Positions 26,981 through 35,627 of a stretch of 64,000 nucleotides of DNA are shown piece by piece. The position numbers were made by a program, and so were the translations under genes. The DNA is from Thermohalobaculum sp039028795 (GTDB lineage Bacteria; Pseudomonadota; Alphaproteobacteria; Rhodobacterales; Rhodobacteraceae): NCBI GenBank assembly GCA_039028795.1, contig JBCCHJ010000018.1, positions 16,978 through 80,977 of the forward strand, written 5' to 3'. A model generated the notes under the pieces. That model was given only the letters and a program-made list of their open reading frames with translations, was not told the origin of the DNA and made no database searches. Within the stretch, counting starts at the first letter, position 1. Each line of letters begins with the position of its first letter.

Positions 26981-28789
26981 CTAACGCTGATTCAGCCAAT
27001 AGGCCATATGAATCGCAGGTCTGGTCTGTCTGTATCTTATCTGATCCAGATCTTTGTGATCAGATAGCAAAGAAACCAACGTCTTTCGGTTAACGAATCC
27101 GTCCAAATGCTTGGAATTCGCTAGTCTCATCGCCCAAGGGGCAATGCCATCCCTCTGTACATGGTTAAATTGCCCAGAGCCCGGCAGTGGCGACTTGCGT
27201 CGCAGACGCACACCTTCAGGCAGAATGCCCCGCATGGCCTCTCGCAACAAGATCTTGTCATGCAACCAAGGAAGTGGAGGGACGCGTTCCAGAAAGGTGA
27301 CCAAGCGAAGATCGAAGAACGGAAACCGGGTTTTCAATGGCTGGCCACTGAATCCCGGATGGGACCAGGCGAAAATGTTCGACCAGGTTGGCGCAATTGC
27401 CATCCCCGCCCGATCCCGCAATTCGCGCTTCAGCACAGTGTCCCGCAGGCGTTCGACAAGATGGGTTCTACCGGCAAACTCAGCGTCAATCCAATCCGGC
27501 AATGTGGCGGTTCTGGCCAGAACATCCGCAGCGGTATTTTTGCGCAGCCATGTTCGAAGACCCGGTCTGGGCAAACGCCCGGTGCGTCGATAAATCCCGA
27601 AGAGCCCGCCGATGGCGCTTACGATCCGACCACCTTTCAACACCTGGCCAAAAGGATTGTCCGGCGGGAAAAGTGCAGGATCACCGCCAAATCCTGCAAG
27701 CAGTACTCGGCTGTTCTGCGAAACACGGCTGGCAATTTCAATTTCAGCAACCTGGCTTGGGATGATGTGCGGTTCCGGATACACATGGGACGGGGAATCC
27801 GGCGGCTCTGCGCCGATGAAATCCTCGGCAAAAAGAACGTCCAATGGCACACCGATGTGACCGGCAACCTCTTTCGCTAACCTGCCTTCATCTTCCAGCA
27901 ATAGCTCGCGATACGTGATGTTGTAGGCTTGAAGGTCGTTGACGCCGCGCGTGCCCAGCCTTCTGGTGATTGCGGCGATCGACGTTGAATCCAGGCCGCC
28001 GCTTAGGTGCGTCGCCGCCTTATCAGTGCGTAGCCGGTCAGCGACAGAGTATTCCAGCAGATGTAGGAACTCATCGACATAGTCGTCTTGTGACTTGTGG
28101 TGAAGCTTATCGACATCTGTCGCGTGCTGCCAATATCTGTGCGTCGCGGCGGCATCGCCGGTCCAGGTCAGGAGATGCGCAGGGGGCAGTTTTTGAATGG
28201 ACGCGAAAACCGTCGATCCCCGGTCCAGGTTCATCGAAAACAGCAGAAAGTCGCCGATTGCCGTTTCGTTCAGATCTTCTGAGACATCTGGGTGCGCCAG
28301 AATACACTGAATATGCGTACTGATGATCAGGCCGGCTGGAATTTCTGCGTAGTAAAGCGGCACAATGCCGAAGTGATCGCGGACGCAAAACAGTTTACGG
28401 CTTGCACTGTCCCAGATCGCGAAAGCAAAATCACCCGAGAAATGATCAATACAGCTTTCGCCCCATCTGTGATAGGCGCGCAGGACCAACGCGGTATCGG
28501 AGTCGTAGCTGGTCGCGCCATTCTCTGCCAGGGTCGCGATAACCTCGTCACGGCGATCCAAACGAACATCGCCGACAATGTGGACATCTCCACCCATGGA
28601 CAGAGGTTGCTGTTCGGATCGGTCTTCGCGCGTTATTGCCAGCAAGGCATGGCCCAGGCCAGCACCCTCACCGATCCAAGTACCCAGGCGATCCGGACAG
28701 TCGCGACCCATCAATTCGGTCATCTGCGCAACCAATTGCGCATCGGCTGTGCTGGGTGATCGTCCGAAAAGCCCTACAAATCCGCTCAA
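26981..28789 (-). CDS. Asparagine-synthetase-like lasso cyclase
   Basis: A 602-residue AsnB-like protein, the type that closes the macrolactam ring of lasso peptides after adenylating the ring Asp/Glu. The N-terminal half is a class II glutamine amidotransferase fold but begins MSGFVGLF, so the catalytic Cys2 is Ser and glutaminase activity should be lost. S263-GGLDST is the PP-loop that binds ATP. GFGGDPALF corresponds to the region after it. The start is TTG (28789), with GAGGAAA directly before it; no ATG is available in frame. It is the first gene of the minus-strand operon and divergent from the PqqD-like gene. Confidence 0.87.
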   Translation of the reverse strand: MSGFVGLFGRSPSTADAQLVAQMTELMGRDCPDRLGTWIGEGAGLGHALLAITREDRSEQQPLSMGGDVHIVGDVRLDRRDEVIATLAENGATSYDSDTALVLRAYHRWGESCIDHFSGDFAFAIWDSASRKLFCVRDHFGIVPLYYAEIPAGLIISTHIQCILAHPDVSEDLNETAIGDFLLFSMNLDRGSTVFASIQKLPPAHLLTWTGDAAATHRYWQHATDVDKLHHKSQDDYVDEFLHLLEYSVADRLRTDKAATHLSGGLDSTSIAAITRRLGTRGVNDLQAYNITYRELLLEDEGRLAKEVAGHIGVPLDVLFAEDFIGAEPPDSPSHVYPEPHIIPSQVAEIEIASRVSQNSRVLLAGFGGDPALFPPDNPFGQVLKGGRIVSAIGGLFGIYRRTGRLPRPGLRTWLRKNTAADVLARTATLPDWIDAEFAGRTHLVERLRDTVLKRELRDRAGMAIAPTWSNIFAWSHPGFSGQPLKTRFPFFDLRLVTFLERVPPLPWLHDKILLREAMRGILPEGVRLRRKSPLPGSGQFNHVQRDGIAPWAMRLANSKHLDGFVNRKTLVSLLSDHKDLDQIRYRQTRPAIHMAYWLNQR

Positions 28790-28922
28790 TTTCCTCGTCC
28801 CATCTGACAGTCCGGGGTCGCATGGCTGCTAGCGGTAGTCCAGACCTGTAGTTGCTGCGGCTTGCCTGATTTGCAGCACCATCTTAGAAGGCGCCATCGC
28901 AACAAACAGGCTGGCCACCGAA
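28790..28922. promoter_or_regulatory. Divergent promoter region of the RiPP cluster
   Basis: This 133-bp gap separates the divergent starts of the cyclase and the PqqD-like gene, so both promoters must lie here or within the coding ends. I could not identify convincing -35/-10 boxes or an operator. Confidence 0.4.
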
Positions 28923-29204
28923 ATGATCAATCCGGCGGACAAATTCATCCGTTCTGATGCGGTAACGCATGCCGATGTCGAGAACGAGAGCATCTTACTG
29001 CACTTTGAGCGGGGCGAGTACTTTGGTCTCAACGCGGTTGGGCAGACGATCTGGGAGGCGTTGGAGACTCCGCATTCGCTCGATGAAGTTGTCAGCCATG
29101 TCATGAATGAGTACGAGGCGGATGAAGCGGTTATCAGGGCGGATGTGACCAAGCTTTTTGATGAGCTATGCACAAATGGGATCATCGTCGCGGCTCAGAA
29201 ATAG
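28923..29204 (+). CDS. PqqD-like RiPP recognition protein (lasso B1 type)
   Basis: A 93-residue PqqD-family protein. VENESILLHFERGEYFGLNAV and GQTIWEALETPHSLDEVV are the characteristic strands and helices of a RiPP recognition element, followed by a C-terminal helix pair. In lasso systems this B1 protein binds the precursor leader and delivers it to the B2 peptidase. Here it is on the opposite strand from the precursor operon and no B2 gene follows: the next gene downstream is the convergent hydantoinase B. Confidence 0.87.
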   Translation: MINPADKFIRSDAVTHADVENESILLHFERGEYFGLNAVGQTIWEALETPHSLDEVVSHVMNEYEADEAVIRADVTKLFDELCTNGIIVAAQK

Positions 29205-29275
29205 CGTTGGGTCTCCGTGGGCCCGTCTACTTCACCGATTGAGGCTGCAAAGTGCTTCACGGGCCGATCGGACGA

Positions 29276-30988
29276 TTACGGCTCTTCCCCCTCTTTGACA
29301 GCCGCCTCTACCGCCGAGATTTCATCCTCGGTCAGACCATAAAGCTGCTTGGCAGTCTCTGGTGAGATGTAATCCCGCGCCAGATCACGCTTCACATCTT
29401 TCTTGTCGCGGTCCGCCGGGTCGCCGTATCCCGCGCCACCGGGGAAGGCCATTTCGACGACGCGCCCATGCGGGACGAACTGTTTGCCCTTGCCCTTCAT
29501 CGGAGTGCCATCATCTTGGCCAATCCTGGTCGGGGCTCCATTGTGACCGCCTTGGCGGCCACGCGCCGGATGGTGGACCCGGTCGAACATGGCCTGGATG
29601 TCGAACTCGTGTCCTTCGCGGGCACCGACATTCATGTACTGGCCCAGACCGCCTCGGAATTTTCCGGCGCCACCTGAATCGGGACGCAGTTCCTTGCGCC
29701 AGATGATGACAGGGCCGACTTGTTCGGTGGCTTCGACCGGCATCGTCATCACGCCCGAAGGGAATGCAGTGGCATTCATTCCGTCCAATGTCGGCCGGGC
29801 ACCGGACCCACCAGAGTTGAACGTCAGCACTTCGGATCGGCGTGCCTCTGGCGGCGCAGGTGCGTCGGTGCGGGGGCGCAAGCTAACTTGGAAATTGCAG
29901 AGGCATCCGGCACCTTCAGAAGGCACCCTGCCCGGCAGAAGCTGATCAAGCGCCCCATAGACCGTATCTGGGATCATGTGACCTATCACATGCCGCAGCG
30001 CGACCGGCGCCGGATGCAATGCGTTGACGATCGTGTTTTCCGGCGCGGTGATCTCAAACGGCGCCAGCGACGCCGCATTATTGGGAATCTCAGGAGCGAT
30101 CGCGCATTTGAGGGCGTAGCACGTATAGGCCTTGGTGTAGACCAAAGGCACATTGATACCCTTTTTGTCGACGCCAGAGGTGCCGGTGAAATCCGCCACC
30201 ATCCTGTCCTGTTCGATCGACAATCTGACTTTCAGGTCAATCGGCTTGTCATAGCCATCGATTGTCAGATGGCCATCGGCCGTGCCATGGGTCAGTTCGT
30301 TGATCCGCTCCAATGTCGCACGATGGGAATTTTCCAGGATAAAGCTTGCGATACCTTGCAGGTCCTCCAGGCGAAATTCCTCCATCATATCTATCAGTCG
30401 GCGATGTCCGACTTCGTTACATGTGGCAAGCGCATAGACGTCGCCGATAAGGCTGTCGGGCTCGCGTACGTTTCCGCGGATGATCTGGACCAGGGACCTA
30501 TCCACCTCGCCGCGCTCTGCAAACTTCATGACAGGGATGTATAGGCCTTCTTCATAGACTGAGTTAGCATCAGCACCGAAGCCGCGCCCACCGATATCGG
30601 TGATGTGCGCCGTGCAGGCGAAGAACCCGACCAGATAGCCGTTCAAGAAGGACGGCGTGACTACGGTGATATCGTGCAGGTGGCCCGTACCCTCCCACGG
30701 ATCATTGGTGATGTAGACATCGCCTTCGAACATGTTCTGTTTGCCAATCCGGCGGATGAAATGGGCCACGGCCTCTGCCATTGCGTTTACGTGACCTGGG
30801 GTGCCCGTCACCGCCTGAGCCAGCATTTGACCTTCGGTGTCATATACACCCGCGGACAAATCGCCGGCCTCGCGCACGGACGTTGAGAAAGCCGTTCGCA
30901 CCAAGGCCTGGGCCTGTTCTTCAACGACGGAAATCATCCGGTTCCACATCACCTGATAGGATACGGTCGATGGTTGATCAGTTGTCAT
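29276..30988 (-). CDS. hyuB: Hydantoinase B / oxoprolinase subunit
   Basis: A 570-residue HyuB-type subunit of ATP-dependent hydantoinases/5-oxoprolinases. Conserved blocks include GQMLAQAVTGTPGHVNAM, YITNDPWEGTGHLHDITV and GGGTGARP-like GGSGARPTLDGMNAT, as in N-methylhydantoinase B and acetone carboxylase subunits. It needs the HyuA subunit, whose gene ends 12 bases upstream, so the two are surely co-transcribed. The substrate (N-methylhydantoin, oxoproline or a related cyclic amide) cannot be told from sequence. Confidence 0.92.
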   Translation of the reverse strand: MTTDQPSTVSYQVMWNRMISVVEEQAQALVRTAFSTSVREAGDLSAGVYDTEGQMLAQAVTGTPGHVNAMAEAVAHFIRRIGKQNMFEGDVYITNDPWEGTGHLHDITVVTPSFLNGYLVGFFACTAHITDIGGRGFGADANSVYEEGLYIPVMKFAERGEVDRSLVQIIRGNVREPDSLIGDVYALATCNEVGHRRLIDMMEEFRLEDLQGIASFILENSHRATLERINELTHGTADGHLTIDGYDKPIDLKVRLSIEQDRMVADFTGTSGVDKKGINVPLVYTKAYTCYALKCAIAPEIPNNAASLAPFEITAPENTIVNALHPAPVALRHVIGHMIPDTVYGALDQLLPGRVPSEGAGCLCNFQVSLRPRTDAPAPPEARRSEVLTFNSGGSGARPTLDGMNATAFPSGVMTMPVEATEQVGPVIIWRKELRPDSGGAGKFRGGLGQYMNVGAREGHEFDIQAMFDRVHHPARGRQGGHNGAPTRIGQDDGTPMKGKGKQFVPHGRVVEMAFPGGAGYGDPADRDKKDVKRDLARDYISPETAKQLYGLTEDEISAVEAAVKEGEEP

Positions 30989-31000
30989 CTCTGGGATCCC

Positions 31001-33079
31001 CTAGCGCTGAACCATAACATCGATGCACCCATCCGGCTGGCGAACAGCTCGGCGGCTGGACGGCAGAATGATCGTCGTCTCGTTCTCGGTTATCGCGGCT
31101 GGGCCCGCCACAGTATGGCCGGTGGCCATGGCGGTGCGATCTACAACCATGCCGGGCACCTCGTGTCCGAGGGCAGGGTCAAACAAGCCGCGTTCGCCGA
31201 TGCTGGCAGCAGCCTGAAAACCCTGCTCTGCGACGACTGGGCTGACCGCCTGCTGTGGTGTGGTGGCATTCACCGCCCACACCATGATCTCGACATCCAT
31301 GCCTTCAACCGCCCGTGCGAAAAGCTTGACATAGTCTTCTTCGAAGAGGCGCTGGAAGGTTGCGGCATCGGGGTTCATGGCCTGTTCTTCGGTCAAGGTC
31401 ACCGGGATCTCCCAACCCTGCCCGGAATAGCGCATATACATCTTGTGCTCGGATAGAACCTCGGCGTTCGCATCGCAGGACTGCACGAAACTGGTCGCTT
31501 CAGACTTAAGCTCTAACAACAGGGATGTGATCACATCGGGCTGGAACTCTGACAGGCGCATATAGACCGAGCGGGTTGCCTCGAAACTAAAAGGTGCGCG
31601 GAGAAAACCAATCGCCGAGCCGACGCCAGCGCCTTCGGGAACCAAGAACCTTTCGACCCCAAGCTTCTCGCACAACCGCCCAGCATGAAGCGGTGCGGCA
31701 CCGCCGAATGCGATCATCGTGTATTCAGCAAGGTCTTCGCCGTTTTCCACCGCATGCACACGGGCGGCGTTTGCCATGTTTTCATCGACCACTTCGGACA
31801 CGCCAAAGGCCGTCGTCAACGGGTCCATGCCAAGGTTTTCGCCGATATGGTTGGTAAGCGCAGATTTGGATTGATCCGGGTGCAAGGTGATAGAGCCGCC
31901 GGCGAAGTTATCGGGGTCCAGCCGGCCCAATACCAAATCCGCATCCGTGACGCCGGGACGTTCGCCGCCACGGCCATAGCAGGCCGGGCCAGGCTCTGAC
32001 CCCGCTGATTCCGGGCCGACCCGGATCTGGCGCATCGAGTCGACATGGGCCAGCGAGCCGCCACCTGCTCCGATCTCCACCATATCGATCACCGGGATCG
32101 AAATCGGCATGCCCGAACCTTTCTTGAATCGATAGGTTCGGGCCACTTCGAAGACACGGGAGGTCTTGGGCGTCTGGTTCTTGATCAGGCAGATCTTGGC
32201 TGTCGTCCCGCCCATGTCGAAGGACAGCACTTTGTCGATTCCGTAACGTGCGGCGATGTTCGCGGCAAAGACCGCACCGCCGGCCGGGCCAGATTCGACC
32301 AGGCGCACCGGAAAGTCTGCGGCGCTGTCGATCGAGATGATCCCACCACCCGAATGCATCAGAAAAATCGGGCAGTTGACGCCGACATCGCTGAGCCTGC
32401 CTGACAACCGGCCCAGATACGACTTCATCAGTGGTTTGATGTAGGCGTTCGCAATCGTTGTGTTGAAGCGTTCGTATTCCCGCATCTGAGGCGAAACTTC
32501 TGACGAAAGCGAAACCATCACATCGGGAAGGCGTGCAGCCAGCAAATCCCGAACCTGTCGTTCATGCGCGTCGTTCATGTAAGAATGCAGCAAGCCGATC
32601 GCGACGCTTTCGAAACCTGCTTCTTCGATCCGGTCTATCACCGAAGTGACGTCACCCTGGTTCAGCGGACGCAGCACGTTGCCAGTCGCACCCATCCTTT
32701 CTTCGACAACATACCGTTGCTGGCGCGGCAACAAGGGGTCAGGCAGCTTAAGGTTCAGATCGTATTGCTCGAACCGGCTTTCGGTGCGCATTTCGATCAC
32801 GTCCCGAAAACCTTTGGTCGTGATCAGCGCGGTCTTGGCCCCGCAGCGTTCGATCAGCGCATTCGTCGCAAGCGTGGTCCCGTGGATGATCTGCCCGATC
32901 GTGCCGGGCGCAGTGCCGCTTTTGGCGCAGACCTGCTGGATTCCGTCGATAATCGCATCTTCTGGCGCGGAATAGGTCGTCAGAACCTTCGTCGAAAACT
33001 GCTGTTCGCCGAATTCGAGAACGACATCGGTGAACGTCCCGCCAATATCGACGCCCAAACGGGGAATGCTTTGGTCCAT
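31001..33079 (-). CDS. hyuA: Hydantoinase A / oxoprolinase subunit
   Basis: A 692-residue HyuA subunit with an actin-like ATPase fold. LGVDIGGTFTDVVLEFG at the N-terminus is phosphate-1, IHGTTLATNALIER and FDMGGTTAKICLI are the other nucleotide-binding signatures, and IGAGGGSLAHVD and GPESAGSEPGPACYGRGG are family hallmarks. The ATG at 33079 is chosen because the family starts right before the LGVDIGG strand; the frame is open 26 codons upstream. It forms an operon with hyuB. Confidence 0.92.
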   Translation of the reverse strand: MDQSIPRLGVDIGGTFTDVVLEFGEQQFSTKVLTTYSAPEDAIIDGIQQVCAKSGTAPGTIGQIIHGTTLATNALIERCGAKTALITTKGFRDVIEMRTESRFEQYDLNLKLPDPLLPRQQRYVVEERMGATGNVLRPLNQGDVTSVIDRIEEAGFESVAIGLLHSYMNDAHERQVRDLLAARLPDVMVSLSSEVSPQMREYERFNTTIANAYIKPLMKSYLGRLSGRLSDVGVNCPIFLMHSGGGIISIDSAADFPVRLVESGPAGGAVFAANIAARYGIDKVLSFDMGGTTAKICLIKNQTPKTSRVFEVARTYRFKKGSGMPISIPVIDMVEIGAGGGSLAHVDSMRQIRVGPESAGSEPGPACYGRGGERPGVTDADLVLGRLDPDNFAGGSITLHPDQSKSALTNHIGENLGMDPLTTAFGVSEVVDENMANAARVHAVENGEDLAEYTMIAFGGAAPLHAGRLCEKLGVERFLVPEGAGVGSAIGFLRAPFSFEATRSVYMRLSEFQPDVITSLLLELKSEATSFVQSCDANAEVLSEHKMYMRYSGQGWEIPVTLTEEQAMNPDAATFQRLFEEDYVKLFARAVEGMDVEIMVWAVNATTPQQAVSPVVAEQGFQAAASIGERGLFDPALGHEVPGMVVDRTAMATGHTVAGPAAITENETTIILPSSRRAVRQPDGCIDVMVQR

Positions 33080-33691
33080 GCCTACCACTCTTGATTTGGA
33101 TCCATCGCGCCCGGGGTCGATGGAAAGGGAAACCAGCGCGCCAACATCGCGCACCAATCCGCGAATTGGAATTTTTTTCGAGTGTTTTCGAGATCGATTT
33201 TTTCACGACCGCCGCTGACGATCGTCTTCAGTTGGCCACGCGCGTCTTGTTCCGGCGGCAACTTCGAATGCGCGAGGCCTATGCGCATCCGTGGTGACTT
33301 CGCCAGTGATCTTGAGTATTTTCGCAAACTTGCCAGTATCTGGCAGGCCTCCGTTTGGCCTGCAGCTGGGTGCTTGAAATCTGAGATCAACCGAAACCAG
33401 TGCTTGGACTCAATATCTTTCAGGCTCGGAGCGCGATTGCAGTTCGTCACAGAATCGAATGAAGAGAAGTAATGTTGAGGGATCGCGAAATTAAATACGT
33501 CTAGGCAGTTTGATCTGGTGATTGCGACCCCTCAACTCGGGCTAGGCCTCGCTGTCTCTGAACAGCACTCCCAGTTTGGATTTTGATCCCCCACTGGCAC
33601 GGCCTAGTAACCTCAGATCACGAACATAGGAGCCGTCAATCACATCAAAGAAAAGCGCTTTCAGAAAAGTGATCGAATATTCAACCATCCC
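33080..33691. promoter_or_regulatory. Divergent region between hyuA and HTH regulator
   Basis: About 610 bases without a convincing gene. Near the hyuA side, TTTTCGAG occurs twice with a 10-base period (33175-33182 and 33185-33192), one helical turn apart, followed by a T-run. This could be an operator for the regulator encoded at 33692. Short open frames here lack homology cues. Confidence 0.45.
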
Positions 33692-34549
33692 ATGACAAGC
33701 TATGAGCCTGGGGTGGAAATTTACAGCACGGGGGCCGCAGAACGAATGTGCGCGAAAAACCGAGCGCGCCCGGCGTCGAATCAAGAAATCTTGGCCGATG
33801 CGATTCTGGACGAGCTTCAAGAACAAGTGCGTCGTTCCGGCCAAAGCATCAGCGCGCTTTCAGAAGCGATCGGCCGCAATCGCGGTTGGCTTGGAAACCA
33901 CCTGCGCTGCAGAACCGTTCCGAACATGGTCGATCTGATCATGATTGCGGATAAGGCGGGATTTGATGTCAAAAAGCTGATCCCCAAGCTCCAAGAGCAC
34001 GAGGATGCCGCAGACAATTTTGTCGTCGATGGCGTGCGGGATCTGTTAACGCGGCGCAGCTTTAAACGTCCGGATCCCCACGATGTGTTCCGCTGGCACC
34101 TGGAAAACGGAGGCCAATTGAGAAATCATGAATGGTTCGAGGACTATTACGAACTTTTCGAGATGCCCGACGTCCAGAACATCAAAGTCCGACCGATCTA
34201 TATGGGCCGGCTGAGTATCGCCGCAACTGTACTAAACCTGGAATCCGTAAACGGGTTGCTCACTTTTTTTGATCGCCTCAAGGACAAAGAGCTCCGCGAA
34301 ATCGTTGCAGAACATGCACAGGTTCTTAAAACGCAGAAAAGCTCGATCGCGACGCGTACTGCTCATTACCATATAACCGCGGGTCACGAAGCCACCATGG
34401 AGTATATCAGGATCCTCCTGCCCGTTCGGGAAGGGAAAAAAGACCTGGTGATGAACTATTCCGTCACGACAGAATTGCGAGAGACCTTCAAACGCACGAC
34501 GGACATGGAAGTTCTGGATATCTCGTCGCTGAAATTCTCGATTGCTTAA
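33692..34549 (+). CDS. Helix-turn-helix (XRE-like) regulator
   Basis: A 285-residue putative transcription factor. Residues ~35-90 form an XRE-like helix-turn-helix: VRRSGQSISALSEAIGRNRG then NHLRCRTVPNMVDLIMIAD. The remaining ~190 residues (WFEDYYELFEMPD, IKVRPIYMGRLSIAATV) have no family I recognise and may sense a ligand. It is divergent from hyuA and converges with the DUF1513 gene, so the hydantoinase operon is the likely target (inference). The ATG at 33692 is used; Met at 33746 is an alternative that keeps the HTH. Confidence 0.65.
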   Translation: MTSYEPGVEIYSTGAAERMCAKNRARPASNQEILADAILDELQEQVRRSGQSISALSEAIGRNRGWLGNHLRCRTVPNMVDLIMIADKAGFDVKKLIPKLQEHEDAADNFVVDGVRDLLTRRSFKRPDPHDVFRWHLENGGQLRNHEWFEDYYELFEMPDVQNIKVRPIYMGRLSIAATVLNLESVNGLLTFFDRLKDKELREIVAEHAQVLKTQKSSIATRTAHYHITAGHEATMEYIRILLPVREGKKDLVMNYSVTTELRETFKRTTDMEVLDISSLKFSIA

Positions 34550-34550
34550 A

Positions 34551-35627
34551 TCACTTCTGAACTGAAACCAGGTGGTTATCCCAGCTTAAATCGTCATTGC
34601 GGATCAGGTGGCTCTGGTTCGCCTCAAGCCGGAGAAACTGCCCGGTGCCGGTTGTGGCACACATGCCAAGCTTGGTCGGTGCAATTCCGCATATATCTGA
34701 TTTTTTGACGATCTGGCTGGGCCGGCCCGTCGACACGTCGAATGCGACGGCCAAGTTGCCACGGGGCGCTGTAATCCCGATCGTGGAACCATCACCCGAA
34801 AACGACACGCTGCCGGCATATCCTTGTGTCTGTCTTTGAATGATTTCTTCGGCCGCCAGCAGTTCGGGCTTAGCACCCGGACGCGCCACCCCCAAAAGCG
34901 GCGGGACGTCATAGAGGTCACCCTGCCACTGCATGGCGAAAGCGATCCGACCGGCATCGTCCACCGCCAGATGGCGGATGGAATTCTGATGCAAATCTTC
35001 GCCCAGTTCGGCTACATCAAGAAGCGATCCATCACTTGCGAGGATTGCCAGGTTTGGTCGCATCGTGTCGAGATTGAGCTTTTCGCGGCCGGTATTGGGA
35101 TGAGTCCGGATACCACCATTTGCAACGGCAAACCCGTCATCCGGTAACCGAACAATGTCATGCGGGCCGATGCCACCAGATGGTAGCTCACCAATACGCC
35201 GATAGCCTTCGGCAACCGACCATAAACCGACCCGTCCTTCACCGGTTTCAATCTGGTTCTCTGTTGTCAGCAAAATCTCGCCATCGCGGCTGAACGCGCC
35301 GTGGCCATAAAAGTGTCGACCTGAAGGAGCCGTTAATGCGGCCGTTTGCTGCCCGGTTGCACAATCAAGGATCGCCGCGAATGTTCCGGGACGCCTGGCA
35401 AAGGCAACGGCCTCAGGCCGTTCCGGGTGCGCTGCCGCAGCATGGCCTCGCGCAGGTAAAGCGATTGAGAAAATGTCCCGACCGTCTTCGCCGAGGCCAT
35501 GAAGCCAAAATGAACCATCCGGATGCCGTGCCGCGGCAAGGAACGCTGGAGAGCCAGCAGCGGCCCAGGTTCGCGGCCCATGCACAAGCGCGGCGGCAAC
35601 GCCTGCGAGGAAACCCCGGCGGCGCAT
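34551..35627 (-). CDS. DUF1513 periplasmic protein, Tat-exported
   Basis: A 358-residue DUF1513 protein of beta-propeller type. The N-terminus MRRRGFLAGVAAALVHGP is a Tat-like signal (RRxGFLAG). Sequence blocks such as GHGAFSRDGEILLTTEN, GIGPHDIVRLPDDGFAVAN and GGIRTHPNTGREKLN are typical. DUF1513 genes travel with imelysin and di-haem oxidoreductase genes in a periplasmic iron-acquisition operon, exactly as here; its own role is unknown. It overlaps the imelysin stop by one base and its stop is 1 base from the convergent HTH gene. Confidence 0.85.
   Translation of the reverse strand: MRRRGFLAGVAAALVHGPRTWAAAGSPAFLAAARHPDGSFWLHGLGEDGRDIFSIALPARGHAAAAHPERPEAVAFARRPGTFAAILDCATGQQTAALTAPSGRHFYGHGAFSRDGEILLTTENQIETGEGRVGLWSVAEGYRRIGELPSGGIGPHDIVRLPDDGFAVANGGIRTHPNTGREKLNLDTMRPNLAILASDGSLLDVAELGEDLHQNSIRHLAVDDAGRIAFAMQWQGDLYDVPPLLGVARPGAKPELLAAEEIIQRQTQGYAGSVSFSGDGSTIGITAPRGNLAVAFDVSTGRPSQIVKKSDICGIAPTKLGMCATTGTGQFLRLEANQSHLIRNDDLSWDNHLVSVQK

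Noticed and set aside
22640..29204. Asparagine synthetase and P450 as ordinary metabolic genes
   Set aside because: The AsnB-like protein has lost Cys2 and lies next to a lasso-type precursor, a PqqD-like gene and an HprK-like kinase, so a RiPP role is more likely.
33082..33450. 122-codon minus-strand frame upstream of hyuA
   Set aside because: Composition is not protein-like, no motif is recognised and it overlaps the hyuA promoter area; no ribosome binding site was seen.
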